A stretch of DNA of 64,000 bases from an uncultured bacterium (GTDB lineage: Bacteria; Verrucomicrobiota; Kiritimatiellia; RFP12; UBA1067), in the NCBI GenBank assembly GCA_902801025.1, contig CADCGZ010000007.1, positions 1 through 64,000 on the forward strand, written 5' to 3'. The position numbers and the translations under genes are program-made. The notes beneath the pieces were generated by a model. The model was not told the DNA's origin. It saw nothing but the letters and a program-made list of their open reading frames with translations, and did no database searches. Position 1 is the first letter of the stretch. Each line of letters starts with the position of its first letter. This document shows positions 23,778 through 32,665 of the stretch, piece after piece.

Positions 23778-25217
23778 TTAGTGCTGAAGTCCATTGACGT
23801 CTGAAACGGACTTGCCCGATCGCTCTCGGCGTAGCGTCCAGAGCTGAAGCCGCATGCGGTCGGAAAGGTAGCGGTCTTCCAGCCCCGGCGTGTGCACCCA
23901 TGTTCCCTTGAGGCGGAACGACTTCAGCTCGGGCAGGTCGTCCAGGTTTCCTAGCTGCTCACGCGGCATGACGGTGATTTCATTCGCATCGGTCATCAGC
24001 GCTTCAAGTGCGGCGAACAGGAAGTCTGCGGGACCGATCTCGAGTTTGCCTACGCGGATGGCCGGCGGCAGGAAGGCGGAGAGGTCGATGCTTTTCGCGG
24101 CGTGCACAAGGTCGGCGCGCGATACCTTTGCGGGCGCCGCCACGCCGCGAGGCGCGGAGAGGAAGCCGTAGACCTTCCCGGGCGTTCGCTCGCCCTCGCC
24201 GCGCAGGAATCCCACTACGGCCTGGAACACGTCGGCGACGCACCACGACGCGGACTCGTCGACGGGGCCGAGGCTTTTTTCGAGAGATGCCTTCACGCGC
24301 GGCAGGTCGGCACGCTTGATGGGCACGCGCGGACGCGGCGGCGGCAGTCGCGAGAGGTCGGTCAAGATGAAGCGGGGGTCTCCCTTGACTGTGCGGACGA
24401 AGTCGCGCACGCGCGAGAAGTACGTCTCCGTGTCGGCCGTGGAGCGTCGCGGCGTAGGTTTCCACTCGCCCCACGGGACGGAGTTCGTCCGGTTGTAGTT
24501 CACCGCGTCCCAATGGACGGTGCGCACGGCGATGTGGGGATGCGCGTAGAAGACGGCGCGTGGGCGGCGCGAGGCGGCGTCAAGCATCTCCGCGACGGCC
24601 GGCGGGTTCTTCGCAATGCCTGGGATCAGCCATTCGATCGACTCGTCGTAGCGCAGCTGGCGGATGTTGCAGTACCACAGGTCGTCGCCGGCGCGGTTCC
24701 ACACGACGGTGTCGCAGACGAAGGGAATGCCGAGGTCCGCCCAGGCGTAGTAGGCCGCGTAGCTCTTCGAGTCGCCTGGCGGCACGGCGCACCAGACGTC
24801 CATGCCGCCTGTCGCGGAGCGCACTGCGTCCCGTGCGCGGCGTTCCTCGTCGAACACGCGGTGGTATGCGAGCGAGAAGTCTTCGACGTCTGTGATCTCG
24901 CAGATATCGGGGTGCCGCGAGTGGTACATCGTCTGCGTGCCGACGAGGTGCGGCCTAAGCGATGCGAGAACGTCCTGACGACCCCAGCGGACGAGCTGAT
25001 CAGCCAAGAAGCCGACGATCGCGAAGTGCGCCTTCACCCCTTCTTCGGCGAAGAGGTCGGCGAATCGCTTGATGGAGTCGGCGGTGTCGGGGTCGGTGTA
25101 GTCTTCGGCGTCGAGGAAGAAGAGCACCTCGGTGGGCGGCTGCGCGGCGGATGCCGTCGCAGTCGGCACTGCACCGGCGAGAAGCGGAAGCGCGGCAAGC
25201 AAGCATGTTGCATTCAT
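23778..25217 (-). CDS. Secreted polysaccharide deacetylase-like protein
   Basis: 479 aa with a signal peptide (1-22). EVLFFLDAEDYTDP and FAEEGVKAHFAIVGFLAD are the first strand and helix of a NodB/CE4-like barrel. VFYAHPHIAV has the His residues expected in the metal site. CE4 enzymes remove N- or O-acetyl groups from chitin, peptidoglycan or xylan. The C-terminal 180 residues are an extra domain of unknown role. It is the first gene of an operon with the 1371-aa secreted protein. The catalytic Asp pair (TFDDG) is altered to LDAED, so activity is uncertain. Confidence 0.75.
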   Translation of the reverse strand: MNATCLLAALPLLAGAVPTATASAAQPPTEVLFFLDAEDYTDPDTADSIKRFADLFAEEGVKAHFAIVGFLADQLVRWGRQDVLASLRPHLVGTQTMYHSRHPDICEITDVEDFSLAYHRVFDEERRARDAVRSATGGMDVWCAVPPGDSKSYAAYYAWADLGIPFVCDTVVWNRAGDDLWYCNIRQLRYDESIEWLIPGIAKNPPAVAEMLDAASRRPRAVFYAHPHIAVRTVHWDAVNYNRTNSVPWGEWKPTPRRSTADTETYFSRVRDFVRTVKGDPRFILTDLSRLPPPRPRVPIKRADLPRVKASLEKSLGPVDESASWCVADVFQAVVGFLRGEGERTPGKVYGFLSAPRGVAAPAKVSRADLVHAAKSIDLSAFLPPAIRVGKLEIGPADFLFAALEALMTDANEITVMPREQLGNLDDLPELKSFRLKGTWVHTPGLEDRYLSDRMRLQLWTLRRERSGKSVSDVNGLQH

Positions 25218-25223
25218 GGTCAG

Positions 25224-25784
25224 CTACTGCTGCGGCTGCGACTCGGCGGCGCAATCCTCTTCCTTGGCGACTTCGCCGAGGGTCTTCGTGCCCGAGAGGA
25301 GCGCGACGACCTGGGACTGCACTTCAGCGAGGTTCTCAAGCCGGAGACGCGGGTCGAGAATGACGAAGGTATCGCCCTGCTTGCGGTCTTCGTAGACGCG
25401 GCGGATCTTCCCGTCCTCAAGTTCCTTGGCATCGCGCTCGACGAGTATCTTCGAGCGCTCGAGCATCACGGCGAGGACATAGACGACGTTCTTCATCGCG
25501 GGGTCGTCGAGCGTGACGAGCTGCCTGAGGAGCTCGCCCGCATCCTCCTTCTTGAGCGGCTCCTTCTTCTCTTCCTTTACAGGCGCGAGATAGACGCCAT
25601 CCCACTGCGAGAACGGCTCCCAGTCGCGCTCGGCTGTCTTCCAGCACTCCGGGTGGCAGTCGAAACGCTCGTACCCCTCGGGAGTCTCCTTTAGCGCACT
25701 TACTACCGGCGCGCGGTCGACGAGCGGCTTCTGGCAGAGACTGCATACATGGCCGCGAGACCTGATGTTCCATTCCTGTGACAT
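25224..25784 (-). CDS. Small zinc-ribbon-like protein, 186 aa
   Basis: The N-terminus has CSLCQKPL and DCHPECW, a C-x2-C plus C/H-x-x-C pattern that could bind one zinc. The rest is charged and helical. The ATG follows the stop of the pseudouridine synthase gene by 2 nt and has GGGGAAG upstream, so it is probably co-transcribed. No function was recognised. The polysaccharide deacetylase gene begins 6 nt after its stop. Confidence 0.65.
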   Translation of the reverse strand: MSQEWNIRSRGHVCSLCQKPLVDRAPVVSALKETPEGYERFDCHPECWKTAERDWEPFSQWDGVYLAPVKEEKKEPLKKEDAGELLRQLVTLDDPAMKNVVYVLAVMLERSKILVERDAKELEDGKIRRVYEDRKQGDTFVILDPRLRLENLAEVQSQVVALLSGTKTLGEVAKEEDCAAESQPQQ

Positions 25785-25786
25785 TG

Positions 25787-26710
25787 CTACTTCCCCATTC
25801 CAAAAAGCTTCAGCGCCGCCCTGAAGTCAGCCGGAAGCGGCGAGTGAACCGATATCTCCTCGTTCCGCTGCATCGGATGCGGCAGCGTAAGCGTGGACGC
25901 GTGGAGCATCTGCCGCGGAACGCGCATAAGCCGCGGGTCGCGCGCGTTCTTGAGCCCGAACACCCTGTCGCCGACAATCGGGAACCGCAGCGACGCAAGG
26001 TGGCGGCGAATCTGGTTCGTGCGGCCGGTGTCTATGCGGACCCTCAGGAAACTCGCGTCCGCCGACTTCGCCTCCCTCGTCACGCGAGAGACGGCTGGCT
26101 GCCCGTCAAGCGGAGTGTCGATGAGCCGGTGCGCGAACTTGAACTCGCCGACGACGATCGCATGGTAGACCTTGGAGACGACGTGCGTCTTGAATTTCTC
26201 TATCGCCGCCTCGAGCGCGGCGTGGTTCTTTGCAAACATGAGGCATCCCGTCGTGTCGCGGTCGAGACGATGGACCGCCTCGAGAGTCGGGACCTTCTCC
26301 TGCTCGCGCAGGATCGCCTCGACGCTCTTCGGGTCGTCGCAGGAAACGAGCCCGGCGGGCTTGTCGCAAACGAGGTAGCTGTCATCCTGCCAAAGCACCC
26401 TGACATGTCTCTTCGCGGGAGCGGCCGGGGCCGCCGCGGCGGATGCGCCGCGCGACGACTCCGCAGACTGCTTCTGCGCGCCCTTCACTACTGCTGACGG
26501 CACCTCGACGACGTCGCCGGTCTTCAGCGCGTACCGCGCAATCCACACGCACTTGCGGTTGACCCAGACATTGCGCCCATCGATGGCTGCCTTGGCGGAA
26601 CGGCGCGAAAGCGCGAACTTCAGGGAGAGAAAATCCTGGAGCACCTTCGGGTCGGGCTTGTTGACTGCAAGGGAGACGATGCCCGCGGAATGCTGGAAGG
26701 CACGTCGCAT
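25787..26710 (-). CDS. RluA-family RNA pseudouridine synthase
   Basis: 307 aa. An N-terminal S4-like domain (about 18-75, with NRKCVWIARYALKTGD) is followed by an Ala/Ser-rich linker. The catalytic domain contains AVHRLDRDTTG, the RluA motif II with the nucleophilic Asp, plus GRTNQIRRHLAS. It converts uridines in rRNA or tRNA to pseudouridine; RluC/RluD-like 23S rRNA targets are likely but not certain. The ATG at 26710 is preferred over a GTG one codon earlier. It follows the PAS protein gene directly. Confidence 0.92.
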   Translation of the reverse strand: MRRAFQHSAGIVSLAVNKPDPKVLQDFLSLKFALSRRSAKAAIDGRNVWVNRKCVWIARYALKTGDVVEVPSAVVKGAQKQSAESSRGASAAAAPAAPAKRHVRVLWQDDSYLVCDKPAGLVSCDDPKSVEAILREQEKVPTLEAVHRLDRDTTGCLMFAKNHAALEAAIEKFKTHVVSKVYHAIVVGEFKFAHRLIDTPLDGQPAVSRVTREAKSADASFLRVRIDTGRTNQIRRHLASLRFPIVGDRVFGLKNARDPRLMRVPRQMLHASTLTLPHPMQRNEEISVHSPLPADFRAALKLFGMGK

Positions 26711-26714
26711 CACG

Positions 26715-27425
26715 TCAGACCTTCGTGACGCTGCCGACGACGCCTATGCACTTGTGGCCCTGCATGTTGGGCGCGAGAACGACCTCGACCTCCTCTTGGT
26801 CTTCGTCGCCTTCCGCGACAATGCCGGTGACGGTCGTCTCGCCTTCGAGCGCCTTCTTGAAGTTCCCGGGCAGCGGCTCATCGGACATGAGGTCGGAGAA
26901 ATTGCGCGAACGGGCCTCGTCTTCGTCCTCGAGGTCGAACATCTCGCAGAACGCCGCGTTGCACTCGCGGATGCTGCCGTCGCTGTCGCAGGCGAAGAGC
27001 GCGGACTGCGCCACCTGAAAGGCGGCGGCCTTGGCGCGAAGCATGTTGTTGATGCGACGGCGGCGCTCGGTGTTTCGGACAGTGAAGACGAGATCGCCCG
27101 GATCCATCAGGTCGATGATCGAGACGGTCACCTCGCAAGAGAACTTCGAACCGTCCTTGTTTAGCCCGTTCGCGTCGATCATCATGTGGCGGTCGCCTTC
27201 GAGGCCGCGGCGGATGCGCTGGACTATCTCGGGGGCGAGACCGGGAATGAAGAAGGAGATCGGGCGATCGATGACTTCGTCCTGCGTGTAGCCGAAATGC
27301 TCCTCGGCGCGCGGATTGATCTCGATAATGTGGCCATTCGGGTCGGTTATGACGACGGCGTCGTACATTCCTGCCAGAAACTGGCGGAAAAGCGACTTGC
27401 GGTCTTTAGGCACGAACAGCGGCAT
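26715..27425 (-). CDS. Double PAS-domain protein without an output domain
   Basis: 236 aa. The first PAS domain spans about 10-125 (AVVITDPNGHIIEINPRAEEHFGYTQ) and the second about 135-230 (FACDSDGSIRECNAAF). No kinase, GGDEF or helix-turn-helix domain follows, so it probably senses a ligand or redox state and acts through protein contacts. Its -10 ends 10 nt before the ATG, predicting a leader of only 3-4 nt. It heads an operon with the pseudouridine synthase gene. Confidence 0.85.
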   Translation of the reverse strand: MPLFVPKDRKSLFRQFLAGMYDAVVITDPNGHIIEINPRAEEHFGYTQDEVIDRPISFFIPGLAPEIVQRIRRGLEGDRHMMIDANGLNKDGSKFSCEVTVSIIDLMDPGDLVFTVRNTERRRRINNMLRAKAAAFQVAQSALFACDSDGSIRECNAAFCEMFDLEDEDEARSRNFSDLMSDEPLPGNFKKALEGETTVTGIVAEGDEDQEEVEVVLAPNMQGHKCIGVVGSVTKV

Positions 27426-27435
27426 ATTGGGTAGT

Positions 27436-27444
27436 ATTATATCA
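27436..27444 (-). promoter_or_regulatory. Extended -10 promoter, nearly leaderless, for the PAS gene
   Basis: TGATATAAT on the minus strand; a second TATAAT sits just upstream. The hexamer ends 10 nt before the ATG. Confidence 0.5.
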
Positions 27445-27446
27445 AA

Positions 27447-28556
27447 TTATACGATGAGCATGCAATCACCGTATGAAAAGAACATGTAGTTGTTTCTCAC
27501 GGCAAGGGCATAGGAACAGAGAACCCGCTCGCGGCCTGCGAGCGCCGAAATCATCATAAGGAGCGTAGACTGCGGAAGATGGAAGTTCGTAAGCATGCAG
27601 TCGCAGACCTTGAACTTATAGGGCGGGTAGATGAATATGTCGCTCGCGCCCGACCCCGCCTCGACAACACGACCGTCCTTGCCGTCTACTGCGGCGGCGA
27701 CGGTTTCGAGCGTCCTGACCGTCGTAGAGCCGACGCAGAAGACGCGACCGCCGCGCGCCTTGCACTCGTTGATCGCCTCGGCCGTCTCGGGCGGCACAGT
27801 AAACGCCTCGAAGTCCATGTGGTGGTCTTCGATGTTGTCGGCCTTCACCGGGCGGAAGGTGCCAGGGCCCACGTGCAGCGTGACGGCGACGCGCCGGACG
27901 CCCTTCGCGTCGAGTGCGGCGAAGATCTCGGGCGTGAAGTGAAGCCCCGCTGTCGGCGCGGCGACCGAGCCAACCTCGCGCGCATAGATCGTCTGGTAGC
28001 GCTCGCGGTCCTCCTTCTCCTCCTCGGCCGTTCCCTCGCGCTTCACATAGGGCGGGACAGGCGTGCGGCCGAACTCGTCGAGAAGGCCCATAAGCGGGCG
28101 ATCGCACGAGAACTCCACCTGCCACATGCCGATGCCGGAAAGCGGCTTCAGAAGCGTCGCCTTGAGCTCGCCTGCGGGCCCGAACGAGGCGACCTGCCCT
28201 TCGCGGCACTTGCGGCCCGAGCCGATTATGCAGTTCCAGCGAAGCGAATCGGTCCCCGCCGTCATGCTCGGCCGCTCGTCGTCGGCGTCCATCGGCGCGG
28301 CGTTGACCATCAGAAGCTCGATTGCACCGTGCGTATCTGACCACTCGCCAATAAGCCGCGCGGGGAACACCTTGGTGTCGTTCACGACGAGCAGGTCGTT
28401 CGCCGTGATGTACTCGACGATGTCGGCGATATGCCTGTGCTCGACGACGCCTGTCGCGCGGTGGAGCACCATCATCTTCTCGGAGCCCCGCTTTTCGGCG
28501 GGGTGCTGCGCTATCAGCCGTTCGGGAAGCGGATACCAGAATTGCCTTGTCTTCAT
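27447..28556 (-). CDS. queA: S-adenosylmethionine:tRNA ribosyltransferase-isomerase
   Basis: 369 aa, normal length. Family signatures in order: FWYPLPERLIAQHPAEKRG, LLVVNDTKVFPARL, GLLDEFGRTPVPPYVKR, AAPTAGLHFTPE, THVGPGTF-like LHVGPGTFRPV, and TNFHLPQSTLLMMISALAG. It transfers the ribose of SAM to 7-aminomethyl-deazaguanine in tRNA, making epoxyqueuosine in queuosine synthesis. AAGGAG lies 11 nt upstream, and the start overlaps the stop of the metallophosphoesterase gene (ATGA). Confidence 0.95.
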   Translation of the reverse strand: MKTRQFWYPLPERLIAQHPAEKRGSEKMMVLHRATGVVEHRHIADIVEYITANDLLVVNDTKVFPARLIGEWSDTHGAIELLMVNAAPMDADDERPSMTAGTDSLRWNCIIGSGRKCREGQVASFGPAGELKATLLKPLSGIGMWQVEFSCDRPLMGLLDEFGRTPVPPYVKREGTAEEEKEDRERYQTIYAREVGSVAAPTAGLHFTPEIFAALDAKGVRRVAVTLHVGPGTFRPVKADNIEDHHMDFEAFTVPPETAEAINECKARGGRVFCVGSTTVRTLETVAAAVDGKDGRVVEAGSGASDIFIYPPYKFKVCDCMLTNFHLPQSTLLMMISALAGRERVLCSYALAVRNNYMFFSYGDCMLIV

Positions 28557-29686
28557 AAGGGACCCTTTCTCCTTAGCACGAGAACGCTGATCTCGGCGGC
28601 ATTGAAAAAGCGGATCGGGAACCCCGCCCACTGCCCGCAGCCGGGCGACACATAGAGGCGACCGGCCTGCCCCGAGGCCGACCCGTCGTCCGAAATGCGG
28701 TAGAGCCCGCGGACGAACCCGTTGTTGTGCCACGCGACAAGGAGATTGAGAAGCGGCATGATGCCGCCGTGAGTGTGTCCGGAGAGCTGGAGCCGCACGC
28801 CGTAAAAGACATTCTCCCTCGCTTCCCCCGGGCGGTGCTGGAGAAGGACGCGGTATTCGCCGTTCGTCGCAACGGCAAACACCTTCTCCACGTCGAACTG
28901 CTCGCTTCCGATGTCCCAATGCCTCGTCGCAGCTTCGTCGTCGACGCCGCCAAGCGCAATCCCCTCGTGCGGAAAGACACACTCGTTGTGGAGAAAGCGG
29001 ATGCCCCATTTGCCGTAAATCGCTCGCCAGGCGTCCCAGTCGTTGTAGAACTCGTGGTTGCCCGTGCAGAACCAGACGCCGTCCCGCGCCTTCAGGGTCT
29101 TCAGCGGCTCGACATCCGCAAAGCGCTGCGCGGGGTTGCCATCAACGACATCGCCCGTGCAGACGATCAGGTCTGCACCGACGGCGTTCGCCTTCGCGAC
29201 TATCGCCTCAGTACGCCAGCGCGGCGCAGACGCCGAAACGTGAATGTCCGCGAGCTGGAGAATGCGGTAGCCGTCGAGCGAGGCAGGCAACGCCGGGCAG
29301 TCGACCTCTACTACCCGCACGTCGGGGACCTTCACGCCGTTCCAGATTCCGATTGCGGCAAGCGACCACGCGAGCACGGGGAGGAGATACGCCCTTACCT
29401 TCCTCCGCAGGAAGAAGAACGCGACCGCCAGGACAAGCAAGATCATCGCGCCCGAATACATCCAGTTCCACAACCATATCACGGCCATCGGCAAGTCCGG
29501 GTTGAACTCGTCGCCGCCCAGCAGACGGTAGAACAGGAACTTCGAGCAAGCGAGAAGGACAAGCAGCGACCATGCGGCCTGCGTGCGCGAGCGAAGCTGG
29601 AGGGCGCGGCACGAGGGAAACACAAAGCCAAGCATCACGAAGACGAAGGCGATCAACGGAAAGCAGATGAAAATCGCCCTGAACAC
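28553..29686 (-). CDS. Membrane-anchored metallophosphoesterase (YaeI-like)
   Basis: 377 aa starting with GTG. Four hydrophobic segments fill the first 120 residues. The calcineurin-like domain follows: LQLADIHVS, CTGDVVDG, TGNHEFY and SGHTHGG hold the metal-binding Asp, His and Asn residues. The layout matches YaeI/YkuE-type enzymes, which act on lipid-linked phosphates such as UDP-diacylglucosamine or other phosphodiesters. The substrate here is not known. It overlaps queA downstream and nearly touches rsgA upstream. Confidence 0.88.
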   Translation of the reverse strand: MFRAIFICFPLIAFVFVMLGFVFPSCRALQLRSRTQAAWSLLVLLACSKFLFYRLLGGDEFNPDLPMAVIWLWNWMYSGAMILLVLAVAFFFLRRKVRAYLLPVLAWSLAAIGIWNGVKVPDVRVVEVDCPALPASLDGYRILQLADIHVSASAPRWRTEAIVAKANAVGADLIVCTGDVVDGNPAQRFADVEPLKTLKARDGVWFCTGNHEFYNDWDAWRAIYGKWGIRFLHNECVFPHEGIALGGVDDEAATRHWDIGSEQFDVEKVFAVATNGEYRVLLQHRPGEARENVFYGVRLQLSGHTHGGIMPLLNLLVAWHNNGFVRGLYRISDDGSASGQAGRLYVSPGCGQWAGFPIRFFNAAEISVLVLRRKGPL

Positions 29687-29687
29687 T

Positions 29688-30566
29688 TCACGTCCTCCAG
29701 CGGTGGGTCGAGACGCCCTTGGCCACTACCGGGTCGGTCTCGCCAACCATGCCTATCTCCCTGACGCCGGGCGTGTCGATCACCATCGCTCCCGAGGGCA
29801 GCATGACGAGCTCGCGACTCGTCGTCGTGTGGCGGCCCTTGCCGGACCATTCCTGTATCTCCTGCGTCGCAGCCCACGCCTCGCCAGCGAGCGTATTGAG
29901 GAGCGTGGACTTGCCGACGCCCGAAGAGCCGACGAAGGCAAGCGTCTTCCCGGGGGCCGCGTACTCCCTCACGACGTCCATCCCCTCGCCTGTCAGCGCG
30001 GATATCCTCATGAGCCGTGCCCTGCCCGCTATCGTCTCGACGAGCTCGTCCACGAACGCCTCGTCGCCGTCGCGCCAGAGGTCGGCCTTCGTGAGCACCA
30101 CGACCGCCTCACCTTCGCCAATGTCCTCGGCAAGCGCGAGATACCGGCTGATGCGGGCCGTAGAGAAGTCTTCGTTCAGCGACATCATTATGAAAAGCGT
30201 GTCGAAGTTGACTGCGAGCGTCTGCGAGGTGCGGCGCGCGGCAGGGTCGCGGCGCTCGAAGTGCGAAAAACGCGGCAGAACCTCAAGTATCATCGAGTCG
30301 CCCTGCGCGTTGTGGCGGAACCTCACGAAGTCGCCGGTGATTGGCTTAAGCGGTTCGGATGCCTGAAGCTCCGACTTCTTCGCGCCCTTCATGTCGTCTG
30401 GAGCGACGGTCTTCATGCGACCAAACGCGGACTTCTTCTTGCGGGCGAGTATCTCGCCCTCTGCCTCGTTGCAAACGAGATGGTAGTAGTCGCCGTGCGC
30501 GCTCACGACACGCCCGATGCCGGGCTCGACGGCTCCACGCCAGCCGAATCTCTCGATGCGGGTCAC
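29688..30566 (-). CDS. rsgA: Ribosome biogenesis GTPase RsgA, lacking the C-terminal zinc domain
   Basis: 292 aa, starting with a GTG that overlaps the stop of the 700-aa gene (GTGA). An N-terminal OB-fold (about 8-95) and a circularly permuted GTPase domain are present: TKAD (G4), ISALTGEG (G5), GSSGVGKST (G1) and DTPGVRE (G3). RsgA helps mature the 30S subunit. The usual C-terminal zinc-finger region (with CRF-DC-H-EPGC) is absent; the protein stops about 15 residues after DTPGVRE, where the next gene begins. No convincing zinc-finger is found in other frames downstream. Either a natural short form or a truncation. Confidence 0.85.
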   Translation of the reverse strand: MTRIERFGWRGAVEPGIGRVVSAHGDYYHLVCNEAEGEILARKKKSAFGRMKTVAPDDMKGAKKSELQASEPLKPITGDFVRFRHNAQGDSMILEVLPRFSHFERRDPAARRTSQTLAVNFDTLFIMMSLNEDFSTARISRYLALAEDIGEGEAVVVLTKADLWRDGDEAFVDELVETIAGRARLMRISALTGEGMDVVREYAAPGKTLAFVGSSGVGKSTLLNTLAGEAWAATQEIQEWSGKGRHTTTSRELVMLPSGAMVIDTPGVREIGMVGETDPVVAKGVSTHRWRT

Positions 30567-32665
30567 GACTTCGCGACACCTTCGCCACCGGCCGAGGCCT
30601 CGCCCTCGACAAGTGCGACCTTTTCCATGAACAGGCGCCGCAGGATCGGCATACGGCGCTCCTGGCGCTCGAGCGACCACATCACGAACGCCCACTTCTT
30701 CTCGAAGTCGTAGACGCTTGGAAGCGACGGCCTAAAGCCCTCGAACTCTTCGCGCATAACCGAAAGCTGCCACGCAAGCGCGTGCGTCCTGTACTCGAAG
30801 CCGTCCATGAACCTCTCGGCGACCTCGGCCATCGTCACGGCATGGCGCTTCTGGTAGATCTTAAGCGCATGGGCGAAGTTGCCAAGATAGAAGTTTGCGA
30901 GCGCAAGCAGGTTCTCGTCGGAGAACGAAATATCCGGCCATCCGAAACTGCCGCGCACAGAGCATGTCGCAACGCGCTTTGGAACGACGCGCTGGCGGAT
31001 GATGTCGTACTCGAACTCGTAGATCTCCTTGCCGACGCCGTAGAGCGGAGACTGCGTCTCAGGGTCGTACTTCTTCATCGCCATGTTCTGCGCGGCCGCG
31101 TCGCCCATCAGGGTCGCGAGCCCGAGAACGACGTCCTTCTCCTCGACCGAGGCGTCGTCGGCGTTGCAGAAGTAGTTGGCGGGGATCGAGTCCATCGGCT
31201 CGCCCTCGCAGCGCTCGCGGATGTAGAAGTCGAGCGGCCGACGACCCTTGTGCGGCCTGCGCCGCAGCAGCATGTAGTTCGCGCTCAAGGTGAGGCCGAG
31301 CGCCTTGAGAGCGCCGATCCGCGCAAGCATGTAGCTGCCGTAGCCGCGGCGGGCGCTCGAAAGCCGCTTCTCGATCAGGCTCTTCTCGAGCGGGCTGCGA
31401 TTCGTCTTGTAGACGATTTCGCGCGTCTTGCCCTTCCCGATCGGCACGTCCTCGGCCTGGCGGATCTCGTAGACGTTCGCGTATATGACGATCTCGTCCT
31501 TCGACATGAGCCCACGCAGGTTGGAGAGAAGCACTTCGCTGCGCTCGTCCGCGCCGGGATGCATTACGGCGCGCCCGCCGACATAAGTCGCGCCAGGGAG
31601 CGCCGTGCGGCGGTCGTCAAACGCCGGGGTCGAACCCTCGCCGGCGACGGCGTAGATCTCGCCCGTTATGTACATGTAAAGCGTCTCGGTGAACGCTCCC
31701 GACGTCTCGTCGGCGAACTCGGGACGCGTCAGGAGCGACTCGTAGAGCGAAAGAATCTCCTGCGTCTTCTGAATGACGCCAAGCTGGCCGAGCCGCCCGA
31801 GCGCGACAGACTCCATCAATCGCTCAAGCTCGGGGATAAGCCGCTCGAGCGCAACGCCGCGCCTCATGCCAAAAAGCTCGATCTCGTGGTGGCCTCGGTA
31901 CTTCGGCATGCGGCAGAACGAACACGGCTGCCCCTCGTAGACCGAGACGAGCTCCTTCACGCCGCGCACGAACTCGGCGGGATCGTCTTGCGCAAGCGAC
32001 GCGAAACGGCGGAGCTCGGGGAACGTGAGAAAGTGGACGCCTCGCGCGGAATGGTAGTAGTTGAGCTTCGTCGCGATGCGCTTCTTCGAGCCCGCAAGCG
32101 CGACTTTCATCTCGGTCTCCGTCCAGGCAAGCGGCTTCACGCGCCACTCCTGGCCAAGTTCGCGGTAGTGCGCAAGCGTCGTCTCGTTCCTGTCGCCCAT
32201 CACGATGTCGTTCATTGCGAACCCGAGCGAGCCGAGAAGCCACCCGTCTGCGGCGTAGAGCTTGGGCGAAGGAACGTCGCGCTGTGAAATCTCTATAGTC
32301 TCGCTCACGACGTTCGCGCAGAGAATGCAATGCATCAGCACGTCGCCGCGGCGAGAGGAGGGGAGCCGAGATATCTTCCAGAAGCGGCCGTCGAGAAGCG
32401 GAAAGGCCGCGACGGAGTGGTTGCCCGTCGTCATCGTAAAGACGCGCCCGACCTTGCCGTGCCTCAAGTCGCGCTTTTCCGCGACGAGGACGCTCGGCCT
32501 CTCGCCAAGGTGGGTGGATATGCCCTTCTCGAAGATGAAAGTGTCGTCGCCAATATCCCACGCGCGGAACACGCGCTCGCGTCCCATGGCCACTGTTCTA
32601 ACGCAGCCCGGGCGACGTACGCCCGTCTGGCAGACCCTGCTAAGGAACTGGCGAATCGCGTTCAT
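30563..32665 (-). CDS. Hypothetical protein, 700 aa, between MurU-AmgK and RsgA genes
   Basis: The chosen ATG (32665) overlaps the stop of the MurU-AmgK gene (ATGA). I do not recognise the family. The protein is soluble, with HCILCANV near residue 110 and CSFCRMPKYRGHHE near 265 as possible metal-binding Cys/His patches. Several Arg- and Lys-rich stretches and a helical C-terminus follow. It is too long and well coupled to be a chance frame. Its operon partners handle cell-wall sugar recycling and ribosome assembly, which gives no clear hint of its role. Confidence 0.7.
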   Translation of the reverse strand: MNAIRQFLSRVCQTGVRRPGCVRTVAMGRERVFRAWDIGDDTFIFEKGISTHLGERPSVLVAEKRDLRHGKVGRVFTMTTGNHSVAAFPLLDGRFWKISRLPSSRRGDVLMHCILCANVVSETIEISQRDVPSPKLYAADGWLLGSLGFAMNDIVMGDRNETTLAHYRELGQEWRVKPLAWTETEMKVALAGSKKRIATKLNYYHSARGVHFLTFPELRRFASLAQDDPAEFVRGVKELVSVYEGQPCSFCRMPKYRGHHEIELFGMRRGVALERLIPELERLMESVALGRLGQLGVIQKTQEILSLYESLLTRPEFADETSGAFTETLYMYITGEIYAVAGEGSTPAFDDRRTALPGATYVGGRAVMHPGADERSEVLLSNLRGLMSKDEIVIYANVYEIRQAEDVPIGKGKTREIVYKTNRSPLEKSLIEKRLSSARRGYGSYMLARIGALKALGLTLSANYMLLRRRPHKGRRPLDFYIRERCEGEPMDSIPANYFCNADDASVEEKDVVLGLATLMGDAAAQNMAMKKYDPETQSPLYGVGKEIYEFEYDIIRQRVVPKRVATCSVRGSFGWPDISFSDENLLALANFYLGNFAHALKIYQKRHAVTMAEVAERFMDGFEYRTHALAWQLSVMREEFEGFRPSLPSVYDFEKKWAFVMWSLERQERRMPILRRLFMEKVALVEGEASAGGEGVAKS

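Noticed and set aside
23746-23901. An N-terminal extension of the 1371-aa protein to 23901
   Set aside because: It would run through the end of the deacetylase gene; the ATG at 23745 starts a proper signal peptide.
30359-32287. A 642-codon plus-strand frame opposite the 700-aa gene
   Set aside because: Composition is Arg/Leu-rich without motifs; the minus-strand gene is coupled by overlaps at both ends.
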